A stretch of 64,000 bases of DNA from JBHELB01 sp041859045 (lineage in GTDB: Bacteria > Hydrogenedentota > Hydrogenedentia > Hydrogenedentales > SLHB01), in the NCBI GenBank assembly GCA_041859045.1, contig JBHELB010000030.1, forward strand, positions 1-64,000. The letters run 5' to 3'. The position numbers and the translations under genes were made by a program. Numbering within the stretch: the first letter of the stretch is position 1; every line of letters begins with the position of its first letter. Under the pieces are notes generated by a model. The model was not told the origin of the DNA, ran no database searches, and was given only the letters and a program-made list of their open reading frames with translations. Positions 53,485 to 61,561 of this stretch are shown in pieces.

Positions 53485-54375
53485 ATGTACACAGGTACAC
53501 GTGAATCGCAGACGACGGTGGCTGCGGAAACCAGCGTCTCCGGGATAGGCCTCCACACGGGCTGTCTTTCTACACTTACGTTTAAGCCCGCGCCACCTGA
53601 CACGGGGATTGTTTTTCGGCGCGTGGATTTGGCCGGTGCGCCGATCATTCCGGCCACCCTCGATCACGTGCTCAATACGTCGCTCCGCACGGCGATTGGC
53701 GTCGGAACCGCGGAAGTCAACACGGTCGAGCATGTCCTGGCCGCGTTGGTAGGGTTGGGCATCGATAATGCCCTCGTGGAGGTTGACGCTCCCGAGACGC
53801 CCGGCGCCGACGGCAGCGCGTTGCCGTTCGTGAAGGCCTTGCGCAAGGCCGGTCTTACGGAGCAGGACCGTCCCCGGCGCTACTACGAGATTCTCGATCC
53901 GGTGCGCCATCGTCACGAAGACGCCCTTATGACCATTGAGCCTTCCGACGGATTCCGAATCAGCATGACGATCAGTTTCGATCATCCCGCGATTGGCACT
54001 CAGCTTGCCTCATTCGCGATTACTCCAGAAGTATTTGAACGCGAGATCGCCCCCGCGCGCACGTTCGGTTTCCTGTGCCACATGCGCTCACTCATGAGCC
54101 AGGGCATCATCCAGGGCGTGAGTCTCGAGAACTCGGTCGTGATTGGCGACGAAGGCGTGCTAAATGACGACCTGCGTTTCCCCGATGAGTTTGTGCGTCA
54201 CAAGATTCTCGACTTGATGGGCGACCTCTATCTATTGGGGCGTCCCCTGCGCGGTCATGTGACCGCCGCCAAGACCGGCCACGCTTCGCACGTTGCTTTC
54301 TCACGGCGTCTGCGCCAGCAGGCGGCGCGTTTGCCCAGGTTGGCGCGTCCCGCGAAGGCGATTGCGGTGCGCTAG
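53485..54375 (+). CDS. lpxC: Second LpxC (UDP-3-O-acyl-GlcNAc deacetylase), stand-alone
   Basis: 296 residues, paralogous to the LpxC half of the preceding fusion. It retains all catalytic positions: VEHVLAALVG (Glu, His), ARTFGFL (Thr), FVRHKILDLMGDLYLLG (His, Asp, Asp) and TGHASHVAF (His). A Gly-Gly-Ser near the active-site loop is Gly-Val-Ser here (GIIQGVSLENS), and the PxxDGS loop is TPGADGSALPF. So both copies look active, with possibly different substrate or regulation. GGAG site before ATG 53485; the fusion's stop is 48 bases upstream. Confidence 0.92.
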   Translation: MYTGTRESQTTVAAETSVSGIGLHTGCLSTLTFKPAPPDTGIVFRRVDLAGAPIIPATLDHVLNTSLRTAIGVGTAEVNTVEHVLAALVGLGIDNALVEVDAPETPGADGSALPFVKALRKAGLTEQDRPRRYYEILDPVRHRHEDALMTIEPSDGFRISMTISFDHPAIGTQLASFAITPEVFEREIAPARTFGFLCHMRSLMSQGIIQGVSLENSVVIGDEGVLNDDLRFPDEFVRHKILDLMGDLYLLGRPLRGHVTAAKTGHASHVAFSRRLRQQAARLPRLARPAKAIAVR

Positions 54376-54395
54376 GCCAAGCTCAAGGGGGGGCG

Positions 54396-54743
54396 ATGAG
54401 CGAAGACACCATTTTTGGCAAGATAGTTCGGGGCGAAATCCCGTCCGTTCCGGTCTACTCCGACGACGACTTCTACGCCTTTCGCGACATCAACCCCGGC
54501 GCCCCCACTCATGTCCTCGTCGTGCCGCGCAAGCCGATTCCGCGCGTGGTTGATGCGACCGATGACGATGCCCTGATGCTGGGCAAGCTCATTCTCGTCG
54601 CGAACAAGGTGGCCGTGCAGGAAGGCCTAACCGAGAACGGGTTCCGCTACGTCATCAACTGCGGCGAATGGGGCGGCCAGACCGTGTATCACCTTCACCT
54701 TCACATCCTCGGCGGGCGCCCCATGGCCTGGCCTCCCGGTTGA
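54396..54743 (+). CDS. HIT family nucleotide-binding protein
   Basis: 115 residues, cytosolic. HINT-type histidine triad: FGKIVRGEIPS start, FRDINPGAPTHVLVVPRKPI, and the triad HLHLHIL (HxHxHxx) near the C-terminus. Members hydrolyse AMP-lysine or AMP-amidate compounds; the physiological substrate is unclear. AGGGGGG-type site just before ATG. It sits 20 bases after lpxC in a run of plus-strand genes. Confidence 0.93.
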   Translation: MSEDTIFGKIVRGEIPSVPVYSDDDFYAFRDINPGAPTHVLVVPRKPIPRVVDATDDDALMLGKLILVANKVAVQEGLTENGFRYVINCGEWGGQTVYHLHLHILGGRPMAWPPG

Positions 54744-54771
54744 CCTTCCTTCACGAACAAGGAGCCTTCGC

Positions 54772-55632
54772 GTGCCCACCCCAAACACCGCCACCCAACT
54801 GTGCGCCGTTATCGGCAACCCGATTGAGCATTCCCTGTCCCCGGCCATGCACAACGCCGGGTACGCCGCGCTGGGCCTGAACTGGGTCTACCTTGCGTTC
54901 AAAGTGGAAGACCTCAAGGGGTGTATGGCGGGCATGCGTGCGCTGCCAAATTTCCGTGGCATGAGCGTGACCGTGCCCCACAAGATCGCGGTGATGGAAT
55001 ACCTCGACGAGATCGATCCCATGGCCCTGCATGTGGGCTCCGTGAACACGGTCAGTCACGAGAACGGCCGACTCATCGGCTCCACCACCGACGGCCCCGG
55101 GGCGCTGCGCGCATTTTCCGATGCCGGCGTTTCCATGGATGGCAAGAAAGTACTGTTTATCGGCAGCGGCGGCGCGGTGCGCGCGGTGTCATTCGCAGTG
55201 GCAGAGATGACCAAAGCCACGCAGATCACCATCCTGGGCGAGATTCCCGACCAAGTCGCCGGTTTGGTGACAGATCTCCAAGAAAAGGCGCATGCACCCG
55301 CCATCGGCGGCGACGCAAAGAGCGATCTCGAAACCGCGATGGCCACGCACGACATCATTCTGCATGGCACCCCCGTGGGGATGCACCCGCATGTCGACGG
55401 CACCTGCGTGCCCAAGGCGTTTTTCCGTCCCGGCCAGGTCGTCTTCGATATGGTCTACCGTCCGCAGAAGACTCGTCTGCTGCGCGAGGCGGAAGAGGCC
55501 GGCTGCACGATCCTGTTTGGCATCCACATGCTGATCAATCAGGCCGTGTTGCAGTTTGAGCGCTGGACCGGCCAGCCCGCGCCGATGCAGGCCATGCACG
55601 ACGCGGCCATGGCGGGACTGCGAGAGGACTAA
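54772..55632 (+). CDS. aroE: Shikimate dehydrogenase AroE
   Basis: 286 residues. Reduces 3-dehydroshikimate with NADPH. Motifs: IGNPIEHSLSPAMHNAGYAALGL (substrate site), MSVTVPHKIAVMEYLDEID (catalytic Lys), GSVNTVSHENG, STTDGPG (Asp), and the NADPH loop GSGGAVRAVSFAV. GTG start with AAGGAG before it. aroK follows after 3 bases, so the two shikimate steps are coupled. Confidence 0.95.
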   Translation: MPTPNTATQLCAVIGNPIEHSLSPAMHNAGYAALGLNWVYLAFKVEDLKGCMAGMRALPNFRGMSVTVPHKIAVMEYLDEIDPMALHVGSVNTVSHENGRLIGSTTDGPGALRAFSDAGVSMDGKKVLFIGSGGAVRAVSFAVAEMTKATQITILGEIPDQVAGLVTDLQEKAHAPAIGGDAKSDLETAMATHDIILHGTPVGMHPHVDGTCVPKAFFRPGQVVFDMVYRPQKTRLLREAEEAGCTILFGIHMLINQAVLQFERWTGQPAPMQAMHDAAMAGLRED

Positions 55633-55635
55633 ACC

Positions 55636-56154
55636 GTGAATCTCGTGCTTATTGGTTATCGCGGCACCGGCAAGTCGCATCTCGCTTCGTTGTTGGCAAA
55701 ACGCCTTGGCTTGCGCGCGCTCAGCACCGACGCCGAAATCGTGCGCCGCGCGGGGTGTAGCATTCCGGCGTTTGTCGCGGCCCACGGTTGGGACAAATTT
55801 CGCGATCTCGAATCGGAAGTTGTGCGCGATGCCGCGGCGCAGGATGGCCTGGTGCTCGACACCGGCGGCGGGGCGATTCTGCGCGACGCGAACGTCGCCG
55901 CGCTGCGTTCTACAGGGGTATTGTTCTGGTTAACGGCGTCTGTGGATGAAATCGTATCGCGGATCGGCTCCGACAACAACCGGCCTTCCCTGACCGGCGC
56001 CAAGAGTTTTACCGACGAAGTGGCCGAAGTGTTGGCCGTTCGCGAGCCCCTCTACGCCGCCGCGGCGCACTACACCCTGGCCACCGAAGGGCGCAGTCCC
56101 GAGGCCTGCGCGGACGAGATCGCCGCTGAATTTGAGCGCCTTCGCGCTGGTTGA
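55636..56154 (+). CDS. aroK: Shikimate kinase AroK
   Basis: 172 residues. Phosphorylates shikimate at the 3-hydroxyl. Walker A GYRGTGKSHLA, DxD-like site STDAEIVRRAG, RDLESEVVRD and the shikimate-binding LDTGGGAILRD, plus the lid RPSLTG. GTG start 3 bases after aroE. Standard length. Confidence 0.93.
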   Translation: MNLVLIGYRGTGKSHLASLLAKRLGLRALSTDAEIVRRAGCSIPAFVAAHGWDKFRDLESEVVRDAAAQDGLVLDTGGGAILRDANVAALRSTGVLFWLTASVDEIVSRIGSDNNRPSLTGAKSFTDEVAEVLAVREPLYAAAAHYTLATEGRSPEACADEIAAEFERLRAG

Positions 56155-56175
56155 GCGGTGCGTTTTTTCAAAAGA

Positions 56176-56204
56176 TTGCGGAGGGGGCACTGCGGTGCTA
56201 CACT
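56176..56204 (+). promoter_or_regulatory. Sigma-70 promoter for the ptsN-zinc-ribbon gene
   Basis: TTGCGG (56176-56181), 17-base spacer, TACACT (56199-56204). Leader about 80 bases to ATG 56289. Confidence 0.6.
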
Positions 56205-56288
56205 GACGCCCAGATAGTGTATTTGCCCTTGCGGCACCGATGGGATGGACTGCCGCGGGGGCGAGTTTTCCAAAGGACGGCGGGAACG

Positions 56289-57119
56289 ATGTTACTGACC
56301 AAATTTATCCCCAAGAATTGTATTGTTCCGACCCTCGAATCAACCACAAAGGCCGACGCCTTAAAAGAGTTGACGCACCTGCTCTTCGACAAGAAAAAGA
56401 TGAAGGGCGTGGGGCCGGCGCTCGACCAGATCATTGCGCGCGAGGTTACGGAGAGCACGGGGATTGGCCGAGGCATCGCCGTTCCCCATGCGCGCGTGAC
56501 GGGCATGCGTTCGCTGGCCTGCGCGGTGGGCCGTTCGCCGGAAGGGCTCGATTTCCTCGCGGTGGACCGCAAGCCGGTCCATCTCGTGTTTCTGATCTGC
56601 TATCCCCCCACGGAACAGACGACCTATCTCAATTTCGTGGCCACGGTGGCGCGTCTCCTGAGCGATCCCGCGCGTCTGCAGAAAATGCTCAAGGCGGGCA
56701 CGGCCGACGAAATGTTCGACATTCTCGAGACAGACTCGCAGCAATTTCTCGAGAAACCCGAGAAGAAGGGCGAAGCCCTCAAGGCCGATCCGGACCTCGG
56801 CAAAGTGATGGACGCGCACGCCGACCTCATTTTGTTGGCGCGGCTGCAACTCTGCCAGGAAATGCTGACATCGGCCAAGACCGGTAAATCAGAGATCAAA
56901 CAGCGCATCGATACGATCCGTTCGTTGGTCGCTCCGAAAATCTTGGCCCATTATGACCGGTTGATGAAGAGCCGTCCGCCTGCGCTGGTTTCGGTCGAAG
57001 GCGACACCTGCCAAGGGTGTTTCATGCGGCTGCCCTCGAAATTTGTCCAGGAAGTGCGTCAAGACCCGGATCATATCCATACCTGCTCGAACTGCAGCCG
57101 CTACATCTACGTGGTATAG
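56289..57119 (+). CDS. PtsN-like EIIA domain fused to C4 zinc ribbon
   Basis: 276 residues, cytosolic. Residues 1-150 are a PTS EIIA type 2 domain like PtsN (EIIA-Ntr), with the phosphorylatable His67 in GIGRGIAVPHARV. Residues 170-235 are helical, and the C-terminus has four cysteines, CQGC (C241, C244) and CSNC (C266, C269), in the pattern of the C4-type zinc ribbon (zf-RING_7/CT398-like). So it may report phospho-relay state to another protein. Known PtsN proteins regulate nitrogen and potassium; known CT398-type ribbons bind sigma-54 and flagellar or secretion parts. Start chosen by the AAAGGA site; a terminator follows. Confidence 0.85.
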   Translation: MLLTKFIPKNCIVPTLESTTKADALKELTHLLFDKKKMKGVGPALDQIIAREVTESTGIGRGIAVPHARVTGMRSLACAVGRSPEGLDFLAVDRKPVHLVFLICYPPTEQTTYLNFVATVARLLSDPARLQKMLKAGTADEMFDILETDSQQFLEKPEKKGEALKADPDLGKVMDAHADLILLARLQLCQEMLTSAKTGKSEIKQRIDTIRSLVAPKILAHYDRLMKSRPPALVSVEGDTCQGCFMRLPSKFVQEVRQDPDHIHTCSNCSRYIYVV

Positions 57120-57135
57120 TGGATTTCAGAGTCGT

Positions 57136-57165
57136 CCGCGCCGGAACTCCCGGCGCGGCGGTTTT
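57136..57165 (+). terminator. Hairpin terminator after the ptsN fusion
   Basis: Perfect 9-base stem CCGCGCCGG/CCGGCGCGG (57136-57144 with 57150-57158), 5-base loop, then CGGTTTTG. Weak T-run but plausible intrinsic terminator. Confidence 0.6.
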
Positions 57166-57217
57166 GTAATGGGACCGCCGGGATCGCATCTCGGCCGAAG
57201 GGGAGGAGGGTCCTCTT

Positions 57218-57706
57218 ATGTTGTCGAGCAGTCAACAGCAGATGCTTGTGCGCAACTGTCAGCTCTTCAAAGGACTCGATCCCAACGACGTCGCCAAGAT
57301 CTTCGCGCACGGCAGCACCGTGAACATGTCCAAAGGCCAGGTGATCTTTTACCAGGGCACGACCGGGAATACCATGTACGTTGTTCTGGGCGGCAAGGTT
57401 AACCTCTACGACGGCCGCAAGGTCGCCGTGGCGCTCGGCCCGGGCGACACCTTCGGCGAGATGGCCCTCATCAGCAATGAGCCCCGCAGCCTCAGCGCGG
57501 CCGCCGCGGAAGACTGTCTGCTGTTCATGATGACCGAGACCTTTTTCCAGCGACTTATGACCAAGCGCGTCGCGATTCAGATTCTGCTCAACCTCGTGGG
57601 TACGCTCAGCCAGCGGTTGCGCGACACCAACGCCCGCCTGGCCAAGGTGAAAAGCCAGCTTGCCGAGCAGGAAGCGCCCCAGAACGACGCGGAGCCTGCT
57701 GAATAG
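57218..57706 (+). CDS. Cyclic-nucleotide-binding-domain protein
   Basis: 162 residues consisting of one cNMP-binding barrel (about 15-125: IFYQGTTGNTMYVVLGGKVNLYDG; phosphate-binding cassette FGEMALISNEPRSLSA) and a C-terminal helix with charged coil (RLRDTNARLAKVKSQLAEQEA). No DNA-binding helix-turn-helix is present, so it is not a CRP-type regulator; it would sense a cyclic nucleotide and act through another protein. Good AGGAGG site. Follows the PtsN fusion by about 100 bases, beyond a terminator. Confidence 0.85.
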   Translation: MLSSSQQQMLVRNCQLFKGLDPNDVAKIFAHGSTVNMSKGQVIFYQGTTGNTMYVVLGGKVNLYDGRKVAVALGPGDTFGEMALISNEPRSLSAAAAEDCLLFMMTETFFQRLMTKRVAIQILLNLVGTLSQRLRDTNARLAKVKSQLAEQEAPQNDAEPAE

Positions 57707-57999
57707 AGGGTCGCCTTCCATCGTCGCCAATTTTCCCGGCGACGGACCACGCATGCGGTATTTTCGGATCTATGCGCTCGGATTGGATCAGAAAATATCA
57801 TTAATCGCATATTTTTAAAAAATAGACCGTAAATTATAAGTCCCGGTTTGACAGTGGGTTGAAGCCAGGATACAATAAATTCAGGTCTTGGCGCTGCAAA
57901 AATATTGGGAACGTTAAAGTTACGTCGTTCATTGGCCGATAAAAAGAACGGATTTCCGTCTGGAGCGGAAGCATAGTTTGTGAGCTGGAGGCGGCGGCC
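57707..57999. other. AT-rich intergenic region upstream of fliD
   Basis: 293 bases with no gene. A small hairpin (CGTCGCC 57722-57728 / GGCGACG 57738-57744) follows the cNMP gene. The second half is AT-rich and holds the sigma-28 promoter at 57915-57942. Confidence 0.6.
57915..57942 (+). promoter_or_regulatory. Sigma-28 (FliA) flagellar promoter for fliD
   Basis: TAAAG (57915-57919), 16-base gap after TAAA, then GCCGATAA (57935-57942), an exact match to the -10 of flagellar class 3 promoters; the spacer is one base longer than the usual 15. Leader about 50 bases to fliD. Confidence 0.75.
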
Positions 58000-59721
58000 A
58001 TGTCTGGAAGCTTTTCAGTAGGCGGACTCGTTAGCGGGCTGGATTCGAATACCCTCATCGCTCAGCTTATGCAGATTGAGCGGCAGCCCGTGACGCGGAT
58101 GCAGCAGCGCGTCTCGGCGCTGACGACGCAGCGCACGACGATGAACGAACTGCGCACGCAACTTCAGACTCTCCGCAATGTAGCCTACGATTTCAAACTG
58201 AAGAGCACCTTCTCCAAGTTTTCCGCCACCTCCAGCGACACCGACGTCGCCACCGCCAGCGCCTCACTGGGCAGTCCGGTGTCCGGCGCGTACACGATTG
58301 ACGTGACCCGTCTCGCGAGCGCGACGGTGGTGCGCGGGGCCGGCGCCATCGGTGCTCCGATTAATCCTGACGCGACCTTGGCCTCCACGGGGATGGTGAA
58401 TACGGTGAGCGCGGGCACGTTCTCGGTGAACGGCGTGCAGTTCACCGTCGATCCCGCGACGCAGAGCCTGAACCAGGTGTTGTCGGCGATTAATTCGAGC
58501 GCCGCAGGCGTGACCGCAACATACGATTCCGCGCGCGATCGCGTGGTGTTTACGAACTCCACCCCCGGCAGCACGAACTTCATCAATTTCGGCGTGACGG
58601 GGGACACCAGCAATTTCCTCGAAGCAATCAACGTTCGCACCGCCACGCAGTCCACCAACACCAGCGGGACCACGGAAGTCGTGGGGACGCGGAACCTGGG
58701 CGCAGCCAACGTCGGCGCGACGCTGAACACGGTTTCGTTTTCAGGCGGCGCCATGACGAGCGGGACATTCTCGATCAACGGCGTGGCGTTTACGGTGGAT
58801 ACCGCGGCGGATTCGCTGTCCGATGTCCTCGGGCGGATCAATTCCTCGGACGCCCAAGTGACCGCGACCTATGACTCCGCGTCCGATACCGTGCGCATCG
58901 CCTCGAAGACGTTGGGCAGCCGTACAGTGAATTTCAGCGCTGGAACGAGTAATTTCATCTCGCTCATGAAGCTCGACACCGCGACGCAGGTGGTGGGGCA
59001 GGACGCGCAGTTTACGGTGAACGGCGGCGATGTGCAGACCCGTAACTCGAACGAAGTCACCGATGCGATCGCGGACGTTACGCTGAATTTCAAGAGCTTG
59101 GGCACGACGACGGTGACGGTCGGGGCCGACGACTCGGGTGTGATTGACTCGGTCAAGGCGTTCTTGGACAGCGTCAACGCGACGTTGACGCGACTGCGGG
59201 AACTGACCTCGAACGACGGGGATTTCTCCGGCGATGCGTTGCTGAGTGAAATCGACTCCACGATCAAGACGACGGTGCTGGGGCTGGTTTCCGGAATCGG
59301 CGGAAGCTACACGACGCTGGGCGACATCGGCATCTCGACGGGCGAGACGTTCGATTCCAAGGCCGTGACGCAGTATTCGCTGGATGAAACAAAGTTCAAA
59401 GAAGCCTTGGCCAAAGACCGCGGGAACGTGACGAATCTGTTCACGAATTCGGGCGGCACCGGCGTGGGCGATGTCCTCAAGACGTATCTCGAGACGATGA
59501 CGGGGACCTCGGGGCCGCTCAATGAGCGCGTGAAGACCGGCGGCACCTATGACCGGATGTTGCAGGACTACAACGATCGCATCGAACAGATGGAGCGACG
59601 GCTGGAATTGAAGGAGACGCGGTTACGCCAGCAGTTTACGCGCCTTGAGACCATGTCGGCCAACTTTCAATCGCAGAGCGCGTCGCTTTCGCGCATCAGT
59701 AGCGGAAGTAGTGTATTCTAA
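58000..59721 (+). CDS. fliD: Flagellar filament cap protein FliD (HAP2)
   Basis: 573 residues. N-terminal FliD domain (GLVSGLDSNTLIAQLMQIERQPVTRMQQR) and C-terminal FliD domain (about 345-560, with SLDETKFKEALAKDRGNVTNLF and LNERVKTGGTYDRMLQDYNDRI) frame a middle part with two tandem related units (see findings). It caps the growing filament and inserts flagellin. GGAGG site before ATG and a sigma-28 promoter, so it is expressed late in flagellar assembly. fliS follows after 14 bases. Length is within the normal range. Confidence 0.93.
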   Translation: MSGSFSVGGLVSGLDSNTLIAQLMQIERQPVTRMQQRVSALTTQRTTMNELRTQLQTLRNVAYDFKLKSTFSKFSATSSDTDVATASASLGSPVSGAYTIDVTRLASATVVRGAGAIGAPINPDATLASTGMVNTVSAGTFSVNGVQFTVDPATQSLNQVLSAINSSAAGVTATYDSARDRVVFTNSTPGSTNFINFGVTGDTSNFLEAINVRTATQSTNTSGTTEVVGTRNLGAANVGATLNTVSFSGGAMTSGTFSINGVAFTVDTAADSLSDVLGRINSSDAQVTATYDSASDTVRIASKTLGSRTVNFSAGTSNFISLMKLDTATQVVGQDAQFTVNGGDVQTRNSNEVTDAIADVTLNFKSLGTTTVTVGADDSGVIDSVKAFLDSVNATLTRLRELTSNDGDFSGDALLSEIDSTIKTTVLGLVSGIGGSYTTLGDIGISTGETFDSKAVTQYSLDETKFKEALAKDRGNVTNLFTNSGGTGVGDVLKTYLETMTGTSGPLNERVKTGGTYDRMLQDYNDRIEQMERRLELKETRLRQQFTRLETMSANFQSQSASLSRISSGSSVF

Positions 59722-59735
59722 AGAAGGAGGCGCCG

Positions 59736-60185
59736 ATGACATATCCGTCCGCCGCACAATATAGCTCGGTCTATCGCCAAGTCGATGTCGAAACGGCGTC
59801 GCAAGGCAAATTGATCGTTATGCTGTTTGATGGCGCGATACAGCGCGCGCAGGAAGGGATGTACCAACTCGAGAAGGGACATCTCGAAGGCGTGCATAAC
59901 AACCTGGTGCGTGCGCAAGAGATCCTCGCGGAACTTCGCGCGTCGCTCAATATGAAGGCGGGCGACATCGCGCGGAACCTGGACCGGATATACGAATATC
60001 TGCAACACCTGCTCATCAAGGGCAATTTGCGCAAAGAAGCCGAGCCCATCGAGGAATGTGTCGCCTATCTCAAGGATCTGCGCGATACCTGGGCCGAACT
60101 GTTCGATCGCATCGCGCGGGAGCAGAAACCCGCCGCGCCGCACCTTAATCAGCACGGCTCCGCGTTCATTAATATGCGCGGGTAA
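59736..60185 (+). CDS. fliS: Flagellin export chaperone FliS
   Basis: 149 residues, all helical. QYSSVYRQVDVETASQGKLIVMLFDGAIQRAQEGMYQLE at the start is the FliS signature, then LNMKAGDIARNLDRIYEYLQHLL. It binds the flagellin C-terminus in the cytosol and escorts it to export. AAGGAGG before ATG; cotranscribed with fliD. A 20-residue tail (KPAAPHLNQHG) is extra. Confidence 0.95.
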   Translation: MTYPSAAQYSSVYRQVDVETASQGKLIVMLFDGAIQRAQEGMYQLEKGHLEGVHNNLVRAQEILAELRASLNMKAGDIARNLDRIYEYLQHLLIKGNLRKEAEPIEECVAYLKDLRDTWAELFDRIAREQKPAAPHLNQHGSAFINMRG

Positions 60186-60223
60186 GTCTTGGGCGAATCC
60201 CAAAATCGTTTTCCGTCATCCGC

Positions 60224-60252
60224 TTGACTGGCTATGGGCGGAGGCGTAGACT
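60224..60252 (+). promoter_or_regulatory. Sigma-70 promoter for the MFS transporter
   Basis: TTGACT (60224-60229), 17-base spacer, TAGACT (60247-60252). The predicted start is 0-2 bases before ATG 60261, so the mRNA would be nearly leaderless. Confidence 0.55.
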
Positions 60253-60260
60253 CCCGCCCC

Positions 60261-61517
60261 ATGCGCTCATCTCATCTTCGCCTCTGTATCGCCGCCTTTT
60301 TGTTGGACTGCGCCGTCGTGTCGGGCACTACGGCGCTGCCTTTCTACTTGTACGACCACCTGAACGAAGGACCGCTGGCTTCCGGCACCATCGGGGCCCT
60401 GCAGGCGGCGTGCTATGCGGGGACGTGTCTACTGTCCGCAGGGGTACTGCGCCGTTCCAAGCGGTTCCTGCCTTGGGCCCTTACGGGCGGCACGATTTTC
60501 ACACTGTGTTACAGCATCGCGCCCTTGTTCCCCGCCACGTGGTTCGCCGCGGCCACGACGATAGGCTCCATGGTTGGCATGGCGCTGGTCTGGCCGGCGT
60601 TTCAGGCGTACGTGGGAAGCGAGCCCGCGTCGGGCCTTCGTCATCGGCGGATGGCGCTCTACAATTTCAGTTGGAGCGCAGGGCTGGCCGTGGGGGCGCT
60701 CCTGGGAGGGCCGCTCTACGACCTTCACTATCTCTTGCCCTTTGCCGCACTTTTCCTCATGGGCGTGACGGCAATAGGGCTTCTGTTGTCGCTGCCTCGC
60801 GAAGCCGAACATGCGCCTGCAGAGTCCAGCGAGGAATCGCGCCTAGCCGAGGGGGGACGCGCCCAGTCGATCCAGACCTATCTCTATGCCGCATGGGTGG
60901 CCAATTTTGTGGCATTTGGCGCGCTCAACGTCGTGCGCGCGGTGTTTCCCAAGCGCATTGATGAAGTCGTGGCTTCGGGCAGCTTGACGCTGTTCACAGC
61001 GCCCGTTCCGGCGGGCTGGCAGGCCGCCACAGTCTTCTCCGTGATGCCGTTTGTCCTGTGCCTGGTGTCGGCAGTCTTGATGCCCTGGTTTGGTCTACGC
61101 CGGTTCTGGCGCAATCGCTTCTGGCCAGTGGTATTGTCGCAAATCGCCACGGCGGGCTCGCTCTGGGTGCTGGGCACCACGCACAGCCTCGCGCTGATGG
61201 TGTTGAGCGCGATGGTGATTGGGGTCAACAGCGCGCTCTGCTTTATCGTGAGCCAACACTGGAGCATAGCCGATCCGGCGCTGAAGCATCGGCGCGCGGC
61301 GGTACACGAGGGGGCCAATGGCCTGGGCGGGTTCACGTGGGCATTGGGTTACGGGATCGCCGCGCAGGCGCTAGGTACCTCGTGGCCGTTCCAGGCGAGC
61401 ATCGTGTGGGGCGTGGCGTTGGTCTTGCTGCAATTGGCGCTTATCGCGCGGGGCCGTCGTCTGGCGGCACAGCAACCGTCGGTTGCGGCAAGCGCCTCGG
61501 CATCCCTACAGGGTTGA
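60261..61517 (+). CDS. MFS-type transporter, 12 helices
   Basis: 418 residues, inner membrane. About 12 hydrophobic helices in two halves, with a charged central loop near residue 195 (LPREAEHAPAESSEESR). The pattern LLGGPLYDLHYLLPFAALFLMG after helix 4-5 and SWSAGLAVGALLGGPLYDL are MFS-like. Substrate unknown; it resembles drug or metabolite exporters. The ATG has no nearby ribosome site and agrees with a leaderless start. An alternative ATG nine codons upstream lies inside the promoter spacer. Confidence 0.82.
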   Translation: MRSSHLRLCIAAFLLDCAVVSGTTALPFYLYDHLNEGPLASGTIGALQAACYAGTCLLSAGVLRRSKRFLPWALTGGTIFTLCYSIAPLFPATWFAAATTIGSMVGMALVWPAFQAYVGSEPASGLRHRRMALYNFSWSAGLAVGALLGGPLYDLHYLLPFAALFLMGVTAIGLLLSLPREAEHAPAESSEESRLAEGGRAQSIQTYLYAAWVANFVAFGALNVVRAVFPKRIDEVVASGSLTLFTAPVPAGWQAATVFSVMPFVLCLVSAVLMPWFGLRRFWRNRFWPVVLSQIATAGSLWVLGTTHSLALMVLSAMVIGVNSALCFIVSQHWSIADPALKHRRAAVHEGANGLGGFTWALGYGIAAQALGTSWPFQASIVWGVALVLLQLALIARGRRLAAQQPSVAASASASLQG

Positions 61518-61561
61518 CGTATACTGTGTCCGCATGCCGGACACGTTGAGAGAGGTATTCT

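Noticed and set aside
61514..61524. TTGACG next to TATACT upstream of the transglutaminase-like gene
   Set aside because: The two boxes are adjacent with no spacer, so they cannot form one promoter; no good -35 fits the TATACT.
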